Under the pieces are notes generated by a model. It did not search any database, was not told the origin of the DNA, and saw nothing but the letters and a program-made list of their open reading frames with translations. This document shows, one piece after another, positions 37,499 through 47,355 of a stretch of 64,000 nt of DNA. Each line of letters begins with the position of its first letter. The first letter of the stretch is position 1. This DNA comes from JAFKFI01 sp963795435 (GTDB taxonomy: Bacteria; Pseudomonadota; Alphaproteobacteria; Acetobacterales; Acetobacteraceae): positions 62,001 to 126,000 of the forward strand of contig CAWCHV010000007.1 of assembly GCA_963795435.1 (NCBI GenBank). The letters run 5' to 3'. Made by a program: the position numbers and the translations under genes.

Positions 37499-38724
37499 TC
37501 ACGCCGCCCGTTGCCACAGCTGCTTGCTCGCCAGTTCGGCGCCCTGCGCCAGGGAAGCGAGCTTGGCCCAGGCGATGTCGGGATGGACGCGCCCACCCAA
37601 GCCGCAATCGGTGGCGGCAATGACGCGCTCGCGCCCCACCAGATTGGCAAAGCGCGTGATCCGCTCGGCCACCAGCTCGGGATGCTCGACGACGTTCGTC
37701 GCGTGGCTGACCACGCCCGGCAGGATGAGCTTGCCGTCGGGCAGCTTCGCGTCTTTCCACACGCTCCACTCGTGCTCGTGGCGCACGTTGCCGGCCTCGA
37801 ACGAATAGGCGCCGGCATTGATCGCCAGCATGACATCGACGATGTCGCGCATCGCGACGTCGGTGGTGTGCGGGCCGTGCCAGCTGCCCCAGCACAGATG
37901 GAAGCGGATGCGATCCGTGGGCAAGCCCCTGATCGCATGGTTCAGAGCTTCCACGCGGCGCATCGAGAATTTCTTGTATTCCTCGACGGTCGGCTCGGGG
38001 TTCACCTGGTCCCAGTTCTCCGCGATCGACGGATCGTCGAGCTGCAGGATCAGGCCGGCCTCGACGATCGCCTGGTATTCCTCGCGCATCGCGTCGGCGC
38101 AGGCGAACAGGAATTCGTCGTCGGATTTGTAGTAGTCGTTGCCGATGCGCGAGGCGCTGCCGGGCGCCACCGACGTCATGAAGCCTTCGGCGACACCGTT
38201 CGCTGCGAGCGCCGCCTTGAAGTTGGCGATATCGGCCTTGATGGCGGCCTGGCCGGTATAGCGTCAGCGGGGCGACGCAGACCGGCCAATGGTTCGGGCC
38301 GCGGCCCGGTGGTGATGCCGGAATCCGGATCGTTGTAGGCGGCGCGAAAGCGCGTGCGGTCACGCCGGTCGCCGAAGCTCGTCAGCACGATCTCGCCGGG
38401 ACGCGACCGACGCACGGGGAAATCGTAGAGGCCCGGACCGGACAGTTCGAGCCCGCCGAGGCGCTGGAACGAATAGCTCCACCAGGCGCCGTAATTGACG
38501 CGATGGCCCATCGACTTGCCGTATTCGCCGTCGCCCGGCAGGTCGATGCCGAGTTCCTTCTGCCGGCGCACCACCTCCGACACCGCCGCGCCGAGCTGCG
38601 CCTGAAACTTGGCCTCGTCGACCGCCTCGCCCGAGGCGCGGGCGCGGTTGGCCTCGATCAGATCGTCCGGTCGCGGCAGGCTGCCGGCATGGCTGGTCAG
38701 GATGCGGTGGCTGCTGGCCCTCAT
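37499..38724 (-). pseudogene. MetE-like cobalamin-independent methionine synthase II family gene, two frameshifts
   Basis: The N-terminal part starts at ATG 38724 (HRILTSHAGSLPRPDDLIEA, GIDLPGDGEYGKSMGHRVNY). The C-terminal part (LCWGSWHGPHTTDVAMRDIVDVML, ATDCGLGGRVHPDIAWAKL) is read in another frame to 37499. Between them, WPVCVAPLT lies in a third frame. Two one-base insertions, near 38288 and 38262, explain this exactly and do not restore the frame. Intact members have about 370-380 residues with a zinc-binding His/Cys pattern and act as methyltransferases of the MetE C-terminal type. As written, no full protein can be made. Confidence 0.75.
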
Positions 38725-38785
38725 GTCTCTCCCCATTCCCCGTTCGGCGCGGCGGGCGAATGCTGGGAGCCGGGAGGCGATGCCG

Positions 38786-39355
38786 TCAAGGTCCGCGCGA
38801 CGCGGTGCTGATCCAGAACCGCAATTTGCGGACACCCGGCCGATCGGGGTTGGGCCCGTCGGCATCGGCAATGCCGCCGTTGGCCTCGATCACCCGGCAC
38901 GACGCGACATTGTCCTCGTCGCAGGCGAGCAGCACGCGCGCGAGCCCGGCCTGCCGCGCGATCGGCAGCAACAATGCCAAGGCACGCGTCGCGTAGCCGC
39001 GCGAACGCTTCCAAGGGACGACGGCGTATCCCACATGGCCCGCCACATGCGGCGGCAATTCTTCCGTGCCGGGCTGATAGCGCAGGTTGATCGCGCCGCA
39101 GAATTCCCCGTTCCACATCCAGCGCACCACGCCGGGAAGTCGGGGCACCTCGCGCCCGTCGGCGAGCTTGACGACGCCTGCCTCCTCGCCACGAAGCCGC
39201 CGCAGGAAGGCGGCCGCGTCCTCCGAGATTGCCGCGAGTTCCTCATTTCGCGCGTCGCGGGTCGTATTCGGCGACCAACCGCGCTGCATCGCTGCCGCAT
39301 ATGCCGAGAGACGAGCGATCGATGGGCGTACCAGTCGGAACGCAACCGGCGTCAC
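38786..39355 (-). CDS. GNAT family N-acetyltransferase
   Basis: About 189 residues. Acetyl-CoA-binding core: AGHVGYAVVPWKRSRGYATRALALLLPIARQAGL, then VLLACDEDNVASCRVIEANGG. The N-terminal third (LVRPSIARLSAYAAAMQRG) matches a GNAT subgroup with an NLRYQPG beta-strand region. Start: GTG 39355, 10 bases after the stop of the MBL hydrolase gene; the ribosome-binding site is weak. Substrate unknown. Confidence 0.85.
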   Translation of the reverse strand: MTPVAFRLVRPSIARLSAYAAAMQRGWSPNTTRDARNEELAAISEDAAAFLRRLRGEEAGVVKLADGREVPRLPGVVRWMWNGEFCGAINLRYQPGTEELPPHVAGHVGYAVVPWKRSRGYATRALALLLPIARQAGLARVLLACDEDNVASCRVIEANGGIADADGPNPDRPGVRKLRFWISTASRGP

Positions 39356-39365
39356 GGCGGGGCGG

Positions 39366-40508
39366 TCAGGCCGTGAAGGTGAACCGGCTGCCGGTCGTGC
39401 AAAGCACGAGCTTCTCCGGCATCTCCTGCTTGGCGAGATCGATGAAGTTCTGCCCGCTGCAATGCATCGGCAGCACGTGCTCCAGGTCGAACTTCTTGAG
39501 CTCGGCCATGACCTGTCGCAGGTACGGGTCGGGCGCGGGAGCCAGGTGGAAGCCGCCGACCAGCGCGTAGATCTTTTCGACGCCGGTGACTTCCTGCGCG
39601 CGCCGCAGCGTGTTGATGATGCCGGCGTGACCGCAGGAGCTGATGACCACCAGCCCGCGATCGCCCAGGCGGAAGCAGGTCGCGTGCTCGTGCCAGTGTT
39701 GATCGGGCTGCGGCTTGCCGGCCAGTTCGTCGGCGGTGAAATGGTGGTCCATGTAGGCGTTCGCGTCGCAGCCCAGGCCGTCCTTGATGCCGACCTCCAC
39801 CCAGGAGTTAGGCAGCACGTGCTCGATGCTGGTGCGCGGCACGGCACCCGTCGTGAAGGCGTGGCCCTCGATGACGATCGGCACCTCCGACAGCACCGGC
39901 TGCACGTCCAGCGCCTTTAGCTTCCGGCGGTCCAGGATCCCGAAATCGCTGAAGCTGCCATCGGGGTTGCGGTTGAAGCGATGGCAGAAATTGTCCTCGC
40001 CGCCGGTATAGAGGCGGAGTTCCTTGCGCATCCGTGTGCGCTGCGCCTCCAGGAAGCCGATCAGCCCGCCAAGATGGTCGAGATGGCCGTGGCTGAGGAT
40101 GAGCGCGTCGACGCTGCCGACGTCGATCTTCAGGAGCTCGAGGTTGTTCGCGTACACCTCGGGGGTGAAGCCGAAATCCAACAGGTAGCGCCGCGACTCG
40201 CCACCCTTGTGCGATTCGATATGCAGCGCCAAACCCCATTCGCTGCTGAGCGTCCGGCCCTGCGCCGCGGCGGGCAGCGCGGTGCGCTGCACGGCAAGAC
40301 CCGGCAGTTCCGTCCCGCGCAAAAAGATGTCGTGCGCGCCGTCGGTGACCTCCTGGACCACCACCCTATCGACGACCGGCGCGTCGATGCGCACCGGCGC
40401 GGCGTTCGCCGAGCGGTCCAGCGGCACGCTGCACACCAGCAGCGAACCGCCAAGGCTGGCCGATCCGCGCAGGAAGCGTCGACGGCTCAATGGAAACGGC
40501 ATGGACAT
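39366..40508 (-). CDS. MBL-fold metallohydrolase with Tat signal
   Basis: 380 residues. The N-terminal SRRRFLRGSASLGGSLLVCS is a twin-arginine signal, so the folded, metal-loaded enzyme is probably exported. Metal motif ALILSHGHLDHLGGLIGFLE, further ligands in VVISSCGHAGIINTLRRA and the C-terminal VLPMHCSGQNFID. It resembles the 7,8-dihydropterin-6-yl-methyl-4-(beta-D-ribofuranosyl)aminobenzene-5'-phosphate synthase-like subgroup; the physiological substrate is unknown. ATG 40502 is an in-frame alternative start with better spacing to AGGAAGG. Confidence 0.88.
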   Translation of the reverse strand: MSMPFPLSRRRFLRGSASLGGSLLVCSVPLDRSANAAPVRIDAPVVDRVVVQEVTDGAHDIFLRGTELPGLAVQRTALPAAAQGRTLSSEWGLALHIESHKGGESRRYLLDFGFTPEVYANNLELLKIDVGSVDALILSHGHLDHLGGLIGFLEAQRTRMRKELRLYTGGEDNFCHRFNRNPDGSFSDFGILDRRKLKALDVQPVLSEVPIVIEGHAFTTGAVPRTSIEHVLPNSWVEVGIKDGLGCDANAYMDHHFTADELAGKPQPDQHWHEHATCFRLGDRGLVVISSCGHAGIINTLRRAQEVTGVEKIYALVGGFHLAPAPDPYLRQVMAELKKFDLEHVLPMHCSGQNFIDLAKQEMPEKLVLCTTGSRFTFTA

Positions 40509-40598
40509 CCTTCCTGGTTCGATGCACCGACCTGGATCGCCCTCGTATTAATCCTGCCCACCGACAGTTTGCGCGCGCAAGCAGCATTTGGTCTGCGA

Positions 40599-40931
40599 TC
40601 AGCCGCCGCCGAGCGCCGCCTCGACCGTTCGCACCGCCTGCAAGGGCAGCGCCGCGCGTCCGACCACCTGGCCGCCGACGCAGGCCAGCCAGTCGGCGCC
40701 GTCCGGCGGCGTGGGGCGCAACTCGATCACCTTTGCTTGGTCATCCAGCGCCACGGCTTGATAGCTGCGCCAGCCGGTCCGCAGCGGGCCCCTGATGCGT
40801 ACGACGCGGGCGATGGGTTCGCCCGCGTCGTCGCATCCGATCCACTCCAGGGTCCGGGTCCCATCTTGCGGACGATCACCCGGACCGTCCTCCGCGCGCC
40901 CCCGCGACCAGCGAAGCCGGGGCGCGTGCAT
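40599..40931 (-). CDS. Hypothetical protein
   Basis: 110 residues, no family recognised. It has no signal peptide or membrane segment. The pattern is beta-rich (LEWIGCDDAGEPIARVVRIRGPL, WRSYQAVALDDQAKVIELRPTP), fitting a small beta-barrel or sandwich. It sits alone between the MBL hydrolase and the EF-G-like gene on the same strand. The start is not supported by a strong ribosome-binding site. Confidence 0.5.
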   Translation of the reverse strand: MHAPRLRWSRGRAEDGPGDRPQDGTRTLEWIGCDDAGEPIARVVRIRGPLRTGWRSYQAVALDDQAKVIELRPTPPDGADWLACVGGQVVGRAALPLQAVRTVEAALGGG

Positions 40932-40980
40932 CTAGTCCCGATCCATCAGGCGCACCTCGTTGGAGGCAGCCCGTTCGTCA

Positions 40981-43069
40981 TCAGGCGCTTTTCGCCATGA
41001 TCTCGTCCGCGATGTTGCGCGGCACCGGATCGTAGTGATGGAACTGCATGGTGAACGAGGCGCGTCCCTTGGTCATGCTGCGAAGATCGGAAATATAGCC
41101 GAACATTTCCTTAAGCGGCACGTGCGCGCGGACGATCACGGTGGAGCCGGAGCTCTCCTGGTTCTGGATCATGCCGCGCCGGCGGTTGAGGTCGCCCACC
41201 ACGTCGCCGACATGGTCCTGCGGCGTCGTCACCTCCACGTCCATGATCGGCTCGAGGATGATCGGCCCGGCCTGCTTCATGCCCTCGCGGAACGCCGCCT
41301 TGGCGGCGATCTCGAAGGCCAGCGCGCTCGAATCGACGTCGTGGTACTTGCCGTCGATCAGCGTGTACTTGAAGTCGACCGTCGGGAAGCCGGCCAGCAC
41401 GCCGGTGTCCGCCTGGTTCCTGATCCCCTTCTCGACCGCTGGGATGTATTCCTTCGGCACGGTGCCGCCGACCACCTTGTTCTCGAACACGATGCCGGCG
41501 TTCCGCTCCATCGGCTCGAACACCACCTTCACCTCGGCGTACTGGCCGGACCCGCCGCTCTGCTTCTTGTGGGTGTAGGTTTCGGTGTACGGCTTGGTGA
41601 TGGTCTCGCGATACGCCACCTGCGGGGCGCCGATATTGGCCTCGACGCTGTACTCGCGCCGCAGCCGGTCGATGATGATCTCGAGATGCAGCTCGCCCAT
41701 GCCCGACAGGATGGTCTGCCCGGTCTCCTGGTCGGTGCGCAGCCGCAGCGACGGGTCTTCTCCCGCGAGCTTCTGCAGGCCGAGCGTCATCTTCTCGACC
41801 GCCTCCTTGGTGCGCGGCTCCACGGAAATGTCGATCACGGGCACCGGGAAAGCCATGCGCTCCAGCACCACCGGATCCTGCGCCGACGCCAGGGTGTCGC
41901 CCGTGCCGGTGTCCTTGAGCCCGACAAAGGCGGCAATATCGCCGGCGAACACCTCCTTGATCTCCGCCCGCTTGTCGGCGTGCATCTGGAACATCCGCCC
42001 GATGCGCTCGCGGTGGCCCTTGGTGGTGTTCTGCACCGTGTCGCCGGATTTCAGCGTGCCGGCATAGACGCGAACGAAGGTCAGCGTGCCGTATTTGTCG
42101 TTGATGATCTTGAAGGCCAGGCCCGCGAAGGGCGCGTCCGGATTGGCCGGAATGACCCGGCGGTCGTCGTTGACGCTCTCCTCCTCGCCCTCCTCGGCGG
42201 CCACCTTGATGCCCGGCACGTCGACCGGGCTCGGCAGGTAGTCCAGCACCGAGTTCGAGCAGCGGCTGCACGCCCTTGTTCTTGAACGCCGTGCCGCACA
42301 TCACGGGGCGAAAGGCGCCGCTGATCGTGCCGGTCTTGATGGCTCGCTTGAGGGTCGCGACCTCGACGTCGCCCTTCTCGAAATACTCCTCCATGCCCGC
42401 GTCATCGACCGACAGCGCGGTGTCGAGCAGTAGCTGGCGGTATTCCTTGGCCTTGTTCATCAGCTCGGCCGGGATCGGCTCGTCGTGGAACCGGGCGCCG
42501 AGCTCGCCGCCCTCCCAGACGATCGCCTTCATCTCCACGAGGTCGACCACGCCGATGAAGGTGTCCTCGATGCCGATGGGCAGCTGCAGGGGCAGCGCCA
42601 CGATGTCGAGCTTTTCCTTGAGCGTGTCGAAGGCGCGGTAGAAATCCGCCCCGGTACGGTCGAGCTTGTTGATGAAGATGATGCGGGGGACGTTGTAGCG
42701 GTCGGCGAGACGCCAGTTGGTCTCGGATTGCGGCTGCACGCCGGCCACGCCTTCGATGATGAACACCGCGCCGTCCAGCACGCGCAGGCTGCGGTTCACC
42801 TCGATGTTGAAATCGATATGGCCGGGCGTGTCGATGATGTTGATGCGGTGGTCCTTCCACTCGCACGTCACCGCGGCGGAGGTGATGGTGATCCCCCGCT
42901 CCCGCTCCTGCTCCATGTAGTCGGTCGTGGTGTTGCCCTCGTGCACCTCGCCGATGCGGTGCGACATCCCGGTATAGTACAGGATACGCTCCGTCGTCGT
43001 GGTCTTGCCCGCGTCGATATGCGCGGTAATGCCGATATTGCGGATCTTGTCGAGCGGCGTCGCGGGCAC
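40981..43069 (-). pseudogene. fusA: Elongation factor G paralogue (second type) with one-base frameshift
   Basis: The N-terminal part reads from GTG 43069, six bases after GGAGG: RNIGITAHIDAGKTTTTERIL (G1), RERGITITSAAV (G2), IIDTPGHIDFNIEV (G3) and FINKLDRTGADF (G4), up to AFKNKGVQPLLE. It continues in another frame as VLDYLPSPVDVPGIKV through domains III-V to 40981. One extra base near 42250 explains the break; removing it gives about 696 residues. There is no rpsL, rpsG or tuf nearby and features such as VTCEWKDHRINIID differ from the usual alphaproteobacterial EF-G, so this looks like an extra paralogue, which could tolerate loss. Confidence 0.8.
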
Positions 43070-43293
43070 GGTAAACCTCCAAACCATGACGGGCGCCGCA
43101 AGGCCCCTGCCCCGCGCGCCCGTCCATGTCCCGGCTTCTGGCAGCCGGCTGCGTGACGCGCCTCACATGCGCGAGCCGGCCCGGATTTGCAAGAAGCGAT
43201 CCACGCCCGCAGACCTTCCATGCGGGGTTTTGGCCCCGCGCGGCTCACTCTTTGTCACAGTCGGTCACGGCGGGGCGGGCTAGAGAGGGCGGC

Positions 43294-44583
43294 ATGGATG
43301 CACGCGCCGCCCACGCTCTGGTCCGCTTCGGCCTCGGCCGGCGGGGCAGCGAGCCGGCGCCGGCCGACCCGGCGGCCTGGCTCGCCGGCCAGATCGCCGG
43401 CTCCGATCCCGGCCGGATCGAGCCCGCGCCCAGCACGGCCGAAGGGCTCACGGCGCTGCGCGAGGATCGGGCGAACAAGCCGGCGCCCGGCCAGTCCCGC
43501 TCCCGCCAGGTGTTCCGCCGGGACGCGGCCGCGGAGCTCGGCAACGCGCTGACCACCCCGGCGCCGTTCCGTGAGCGGCTGGTGTGGTTCTGGACCAACC
43601 ACTTCACCGTCAGTCTGCGCCGCCCGGCCTGCGCGCCCCTGGCCGGCGCTTTCGTGGAGGAGGCGATCCGCCCGCACGTCGCCGGCCGGTTCACCGACAT
43701 GCTGCTCGCGGTCATGCGCCATCCGGCCATGCTGATCTATCTCGACAACGCCGGCTCGGTCGGGCCGGACAGCGTGGCGGGACAGCGCCGCCACCGAGGG
43801 CTCAACGAGAACCTCGCGCGCGAGTGCCTCGAGCTGCACACTGTCACGCCGGCGGCTGGCTACACCCAGACGGACGTGACCAACTTCGCCCAGGTGCTGA
43901 CCGGCTGGTCGATCGACCTGCAGGCCGACCCGCCCGGCTTCCGCTTCCGCCCCGGCGCGCATGAGCCTGGGGCCAAGACGATCCTCGGCCGCGATTTCCC
44001 CGAGGGCGAGGCTGGCGGGCTGCGGGCGCTCGCCTTCCTTGGCGGCCACCCGGCGACGCATCGGGCGCTGGCGACCAAGCTCGCCCGGCATTTCGTCGCC
44101 GACGCGCCGCCGCCAAACGCCATCCGCGCCGTCGAGGGCGTGCTGCGCGACACCGGCGGCAATCTCGGCGCCGCCGCCCTTGCGCTCACTCGCCAGGAGG
44201 CGGCCTGGACGCCGCACACCAAGCTGCGCGCGCCGGCAGATTTCGCGGTCGCGAGCCTTCGCGCGCTCGACCTGCCGCCCGACCGGCGACCGGACCTGCG
44301 GGGCACGCTCGCGGCACTCGGCCAGCCGCCCTGGTCGGCGCCGCTGCCGAACGGCTGGCCGGATCGCGCGGCGGACTGGGCCTCACCGGTGGCGATGCTG
44401 CGGCGGATCGACTGGGCGCACGGCCTCGCCGGCCGGGCGCCAGCCGCGGAACCAGAGGCCATCGCCGAGGCGAGCCTCGGGCCGCTGCTGGCGCCCGCGA
44501 CCTTGCAGGCCATGCGACGCGCCGGCTCGCGCCAGGACGCGCTGACCCTGTTGCTCGCATCGCCAGAATTCCAGAGGCGATGA
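43294..44583 (+). CDS. DUF1800 domain protein
   Basis: 429 residues. DUF1800 signatures: ALVRFGLGRRGSEPAP at the start, PFRERLVWFWTNHFTVS, MLIYLDNAGSVGPDS, LNENLARECLELHTVTPAAGYTQTDVTNFAQVLTGWSID, and KLARHFVADAPPP. The biochemical role of the family is not established; it almost always occurs beside a DUF1501 protein, as here. Start: ATG 43294 behind GAGAGGG. Its stop overlaps the next ATG by four bases. Confidence 0.93.
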   Translation: MDARAAHALVRFGLGRRGSEPAPADPAAWLAGQIAGSDPGRIEPAPSTAEGLTALREDRANKPAPGQSRSRQVFRRDAAAELGNALTTPAPFRERLVWFWTNHFTVSLRRPACAPLAGAFVEEAIRPHVAGRFTDMLLAVMRHPAMLIYLDNAGSVGPDSVAGQRRHRGLNENLARECLELHTVTPAAGYTQTDVTNFAQVLTGWSIDLQADPPGFRFRPGAHEPGAKTILGRDFPEGEAGGLRALAFLGGHPATHRALATKLARHFVADAPPPNAIRAVEGVLRDTGGNLGAAALALTRQEAAWTPHTKLRAPADFAVASLRALDLPPDRRPDLRGTLAALGQPPWSAPLPNGWPDRAADWASPVAMLRRIDWAHGLAGRAPAAEPEAIAEASLGPLLAPATLQAMRRAGSRQDALTLLLASPEFQRR

Positions 44584-45770
44584 CGATGGTGACGCTCGGA
44601 CGCCGCTCCGCCCTGCTCGGCCTCGCCACCGCGATCAGCGTCGGCCGGACCTCCCTGGCGCTGGCCGGCGCCGCGACCGAGCGGCGCTTCGTCGTCGTCC
44701 TCCTGCGCGGCGCATTGGATGGCCTCGCAGCGGTCCTTCCCTACGGCGATCCGGCGCTTGCCCGGCTGCGCGGCGATCTCCTGCCACCCGCGCCGGGCCA
44801 GCCGGGCGGCGCGTTCGATCTCGACGGATTCTTCGCGCTGTGTCCCGCGCTCGCCGGCCTGTACTCGCTGTATCAGGCTGGCGAGCTGGTGCCGGTCCAT
44901 GCCGTGGCCAGCCCGACCCGGAGCCGCAGCCATTTCGAGGCGCAGGACGATCTCGAAAGCGGCGCCGATCATCGGCTGAGCAGCGGCTGGCTGAACCGCG
45001 CGGTCGCCGCCCTACCGGCGCCAAGCGCCTCGCCCGCCGGCGGCGCGCTGGCGATCGGCGTCTCGGTGCCGCTGCTGGTGCGCGGGCCGGCGCTGGTGGG
45101 CAACTGGGCGCCCGCGAGCTTCGCCGCGCCGCAGCCGGACCTTTACGCGCAAATCGCGGCGCTGCACCGCGCCGATCCGGTAACTGGCCCAGCGATCGCG
45201 GAGGGACTGCGCGAGCGCGGCTTCTCGGCCGAGGTGCTCGGCGCGAGCACGGGCGGGCGGGAGAGGTTCGCCTTCCCCGCCCTGGCGGGAGCGGCCGGAC
45301 GGATGCTGCGGGCGGTCGACGGGCCGCGGATCGCCGCCCTGGAGATCGGCGGCTGGGACACCCATGCCGACCAGACGGGGAGGCTCGCCCAGCCGCTGCG
45401 TCAGCTCGATACAGGATTGCTCGCCCTCAAGGAGGGTTTGGGCGAGGCCTGGCGGCAGAGTTGCGTGCTGGTGATCACCGAGTTCGGCCGCACCGTGCGG
45501 GTGAACGGCACCAAGGGGACCGACCACGGCACCGGCACGGTCGCGCTCGTTCTCGGCGGCGCGGCGGCGGGCGGGCGGGTGCGGTCGGACTGGCCGGGAC
45601 TGGCGGATCGCGTCCTGCTCGACCGCCGCGATCTGCGACCCACGGCCGATCTGCGCTCGGTCGCCAAGGGTCTGCTCGCGGATCATCTCGGCCTCACGCC
45701 CCGCGCCCTCGCCACGGTGTTCCCAGCGAGCGAGCGCGCGCCGCCAATGCGCGGGCTTATCCGCGCCTGA
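44580..45770 (+). CDS. DUF1501 domain protein, exported (sulfatase-like fold)
   Basis: 396 residues. The N-terminus has a Tat-like signal (GRRSALLGLATAISVGRTSLALAG). Family signatures: VVVLLRGALDGLAAVLPYGDPAL, VHAVASPTRSRSHFEAQDDLESG, ALEIGGWDTHADQTGRL and VLVITEFGRTVRVNGTKGTDHGTGTVALVLGG, with Asp/His residues placed as in alkaline-phosphatase-like enzymes. It is translationally coupled to the DUF1800 gene (ATGA). Activity unknown. Confidence 0.93.
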   Translation: MTMVTLGRRSALLGLATAISVGRTSLALAGAATERRFVVVLLRGALDGLAAVLPYGDPALARLRGDLLPPAPGQPGGAFDLDGFFALCPALAGLYSLYQAGELVPVHAVASPTRSRSHFEAQDDLESGADHRLSSGWLNRAVAALPAPSASPAGGALAIGVSVPLLVRGPALVGNWAPASFAAPQPDLYAQIAALHRADPVTGPAIAEGLRERGFSAEVLGASTGGRERFAFPALAGAAGRMLRAVDGPRIAALEIGGWDTHADQTGRLAQPLRQLDTGLLALKEGLGEAWRQSCVLVITEFGRTVRVNGTKGTDHGTGTVALVLGGAAAGGRVRSDWPGLADRVLLDRRDLRPTADLRSVAKGLLADHLGLTPRALATVFPASERAPPMRGLIRA

Positions 45771-45855
45771 ACCGGAGAGCGGGCGCACGGATCGGAGGGT
45801 ACGCCGAGGGCGGCCTCGCTAGCTTCGGGACATGACACCCGAAAAGGACCGCCCC

Positions 45856-46330
45856 ATGGCCGATTTCCGCTGCCTGCCGATCGCCACTGAGATCGCCGAC
45901 CGCTTCCGCGCGACCGGCCGCGACGACGCGAGCAACGATCTCCGCCGCCGCGAACCCGGCCCCGACTCGCGCTGCCCCTGCCGGCACTGTCTGGGCTACG
46001 CCGGGGAAGGGCAGACCGGTACTGCTCGGCTCGTACAACCTGCCGCGCCCGCTCGGGGTCTACTGGACGCCGAGTCCGATCTTCCTTCATGCCGGACACT
46101 GCGTCCAGTACGACCGCGTGAACGACATCCCCGAGATCGTGCGGGGCGCCCTGGTCTCGGTGCGGGCCTACGACGCGGACGACCAGTGCCTCTACGAACT
46201 CGGCGAGGTCAGCGACGGCACCGAGGTCGACGCGCCGCTCCGCCGCGCGCTGGACGACCCCCGCACCGCCTTCGTGAACATCCACACGGCGAAGCCCGGC
46301 TGCCTGCTGTGCCGGGTGGAGCGCTGCTGA
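45856..46330 (+). pseudogene. DUF1203 family gene with one-base frameshift
   Basis: ATG 45856, eight bases after AAGGA, reads ADFRCLPIATEIADRFRATG to CPCRHCLGYAGEGQT. The remainder, VLLGSYNLPRPLGVYWTPSP then IFLHAGHCVQYDRVNDIPEI and ending KPGCLLCRVERC, is in the next frame to 46330. One extra G near 46018 accounts for it; without it the protein has about 157 residues, the normal DUF1203 length, with the conserved Cys/His pairs. Function of the family unknown. Confidence 0.72.
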
Positions 46331-46374
46331 CGCCGCGCTTGAGCCGGGACTGCCCGGCCGGGTAGTCTCGGCTC

Positions 46375-47352
46375 ATGTACGATCCCAAGCACACGGCGGC
46401 AAAACCGGGTGCGAGCGCGAGCCGGCCGGTCCGGCTGATCCAGCCGCGCGCGGTGTTTTCCGCCGAAGAGATCGCCCGGTTGCGGCGCCGGTCCAACCCT
46501 CGCGGCGCCTGGCTCGTGCTGCACGCCTGGGCGATCATCGCGCTGGCGATGGCGGCCTCCGTCGCGTGGCCGAACCCGCTCACGGTCCTCGTTGCCATCG
46601 TCGTCATCGGCGGACGTCAGCTCGGCCTCGCAATTCTGATGCACGATGCGGCGCACGGGCTGCTCCTGACCGACCGGCGGGCCAATGACCGGGTTGGCGC
46701 CTGGCTCTGCGGGTTTCCGGTGCTAGCGGACCTCGCGGCCTACCGGTCATATCATCTGTCGCACCATCGGCTCGTTCAGTCGCCGGAGGACCCCGATCTG
46801 GCGCTCTCGGCGCCGTTCCCCGCCACACCCGCGAGCTTCCGGCGCAAGGTGCTGCGCGATCTGACCGGCCAGACCGCCTACCGCCAGCGGCTCGACCTGA
46901 TCCGCAATGCGCTCGGCGGCGGCGCGGACCCGCTGCCCATCCGCCTGCGCCGCGCCTGGGACAAGCTGCATGGTCCGATCCTCGCCAACCTGGTCCTGCT
47001 CGGCACGGTGACGGCGCTCGGACGGTGGTGGCTGTATCCGCTGCTCTGGCTGCTGCCGCTGGCGACGGTGTACCAACTGGCCAGCCGCGTGCGGAACATC
47101 GCCGAGCACGCGATGGTGCCGGACAACGACGACGCGTTCCGCAACGCCCGCACCACCTATGCCCGCCTCGCGCGCATCGTGTTCGCGCCCTACTGGGTGA
47201 ACTATCACCTCGAACACCACCTTGCGCTGTTCGTTCCCTGCTACCGGCTGCCCGAGGCGCACCGGATGCTGCTGGCCAAGGGCTACGGCCCGCGCATGGA
47301 GATCAAGCGGGGCTATGGCGCGGTGCTCGCCGCGGCGACCTCGCGCGCCTGA
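46375..47352 (+). CDS. Fatty acid desaturase family protein
   Basis: 325 residues, membrane-bound di-iron desaturase/hydroxylase. The three histidine boxes are present: MHDAAH near residue 90, YHLSHHRL near 126, and NYHLEHHLAL near 280. Hydrophobic pairs flank them (LHAWAIIALAMAASVAW; LYPLLWLLPLATVYQ). It probably introduces a double bond or hydroxyl into an acyl chain or carotenoid; the substrate is open. Alone on the plus strand between the DUF1203 remnant and the convergent yeiH-like gene. Confidence 0.88.
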   Translation: MYDPKHTAAKPGASASRPVRLIQPRAVFSAEEIARLRRRSNPRGAWLVLHAWAIIALAMAASVAWPNPLTVLVAIVVIGGRQLGLAILMHDAAHGLLLTDRRANDRVGAWLCGFPVLADLAAYRSYHLSHHRLVQSPEDPDLALSAPFPATPASFRRKVLRDLTGQTAYRQRLDLIRNALGGGADPLPIRLRRAWDKLHGPILANLVLLGTVTALGRWWLYPLLWLLPLATVYQLASRVRNIAEHAMVPDNDDAFRNARTTYARLARIVFAPYWVNYHLEHHLALFVPCYRLPEAHRMLLAKGYGPRMEIKRGYGAVLAAATSRA

Positions 47353-47355
47353 CCG

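Noticed and set aside
42230..42270. Programmed ribosomal frameshift in the EF-G gene
   Set aside because: No slippery heptamer or following pseudoknot is apparent and EF-G genes are not known to use one; a mutation or sequence error is simpler.
43190..43245. GCGGGG...CCCCGC hairpin between the EF-G-like and DUF1800 genes, as a terminator
   Set aside because: No T-run follows on either strand, and it lies upstream of both divergent genes, where a terminator is not expected.
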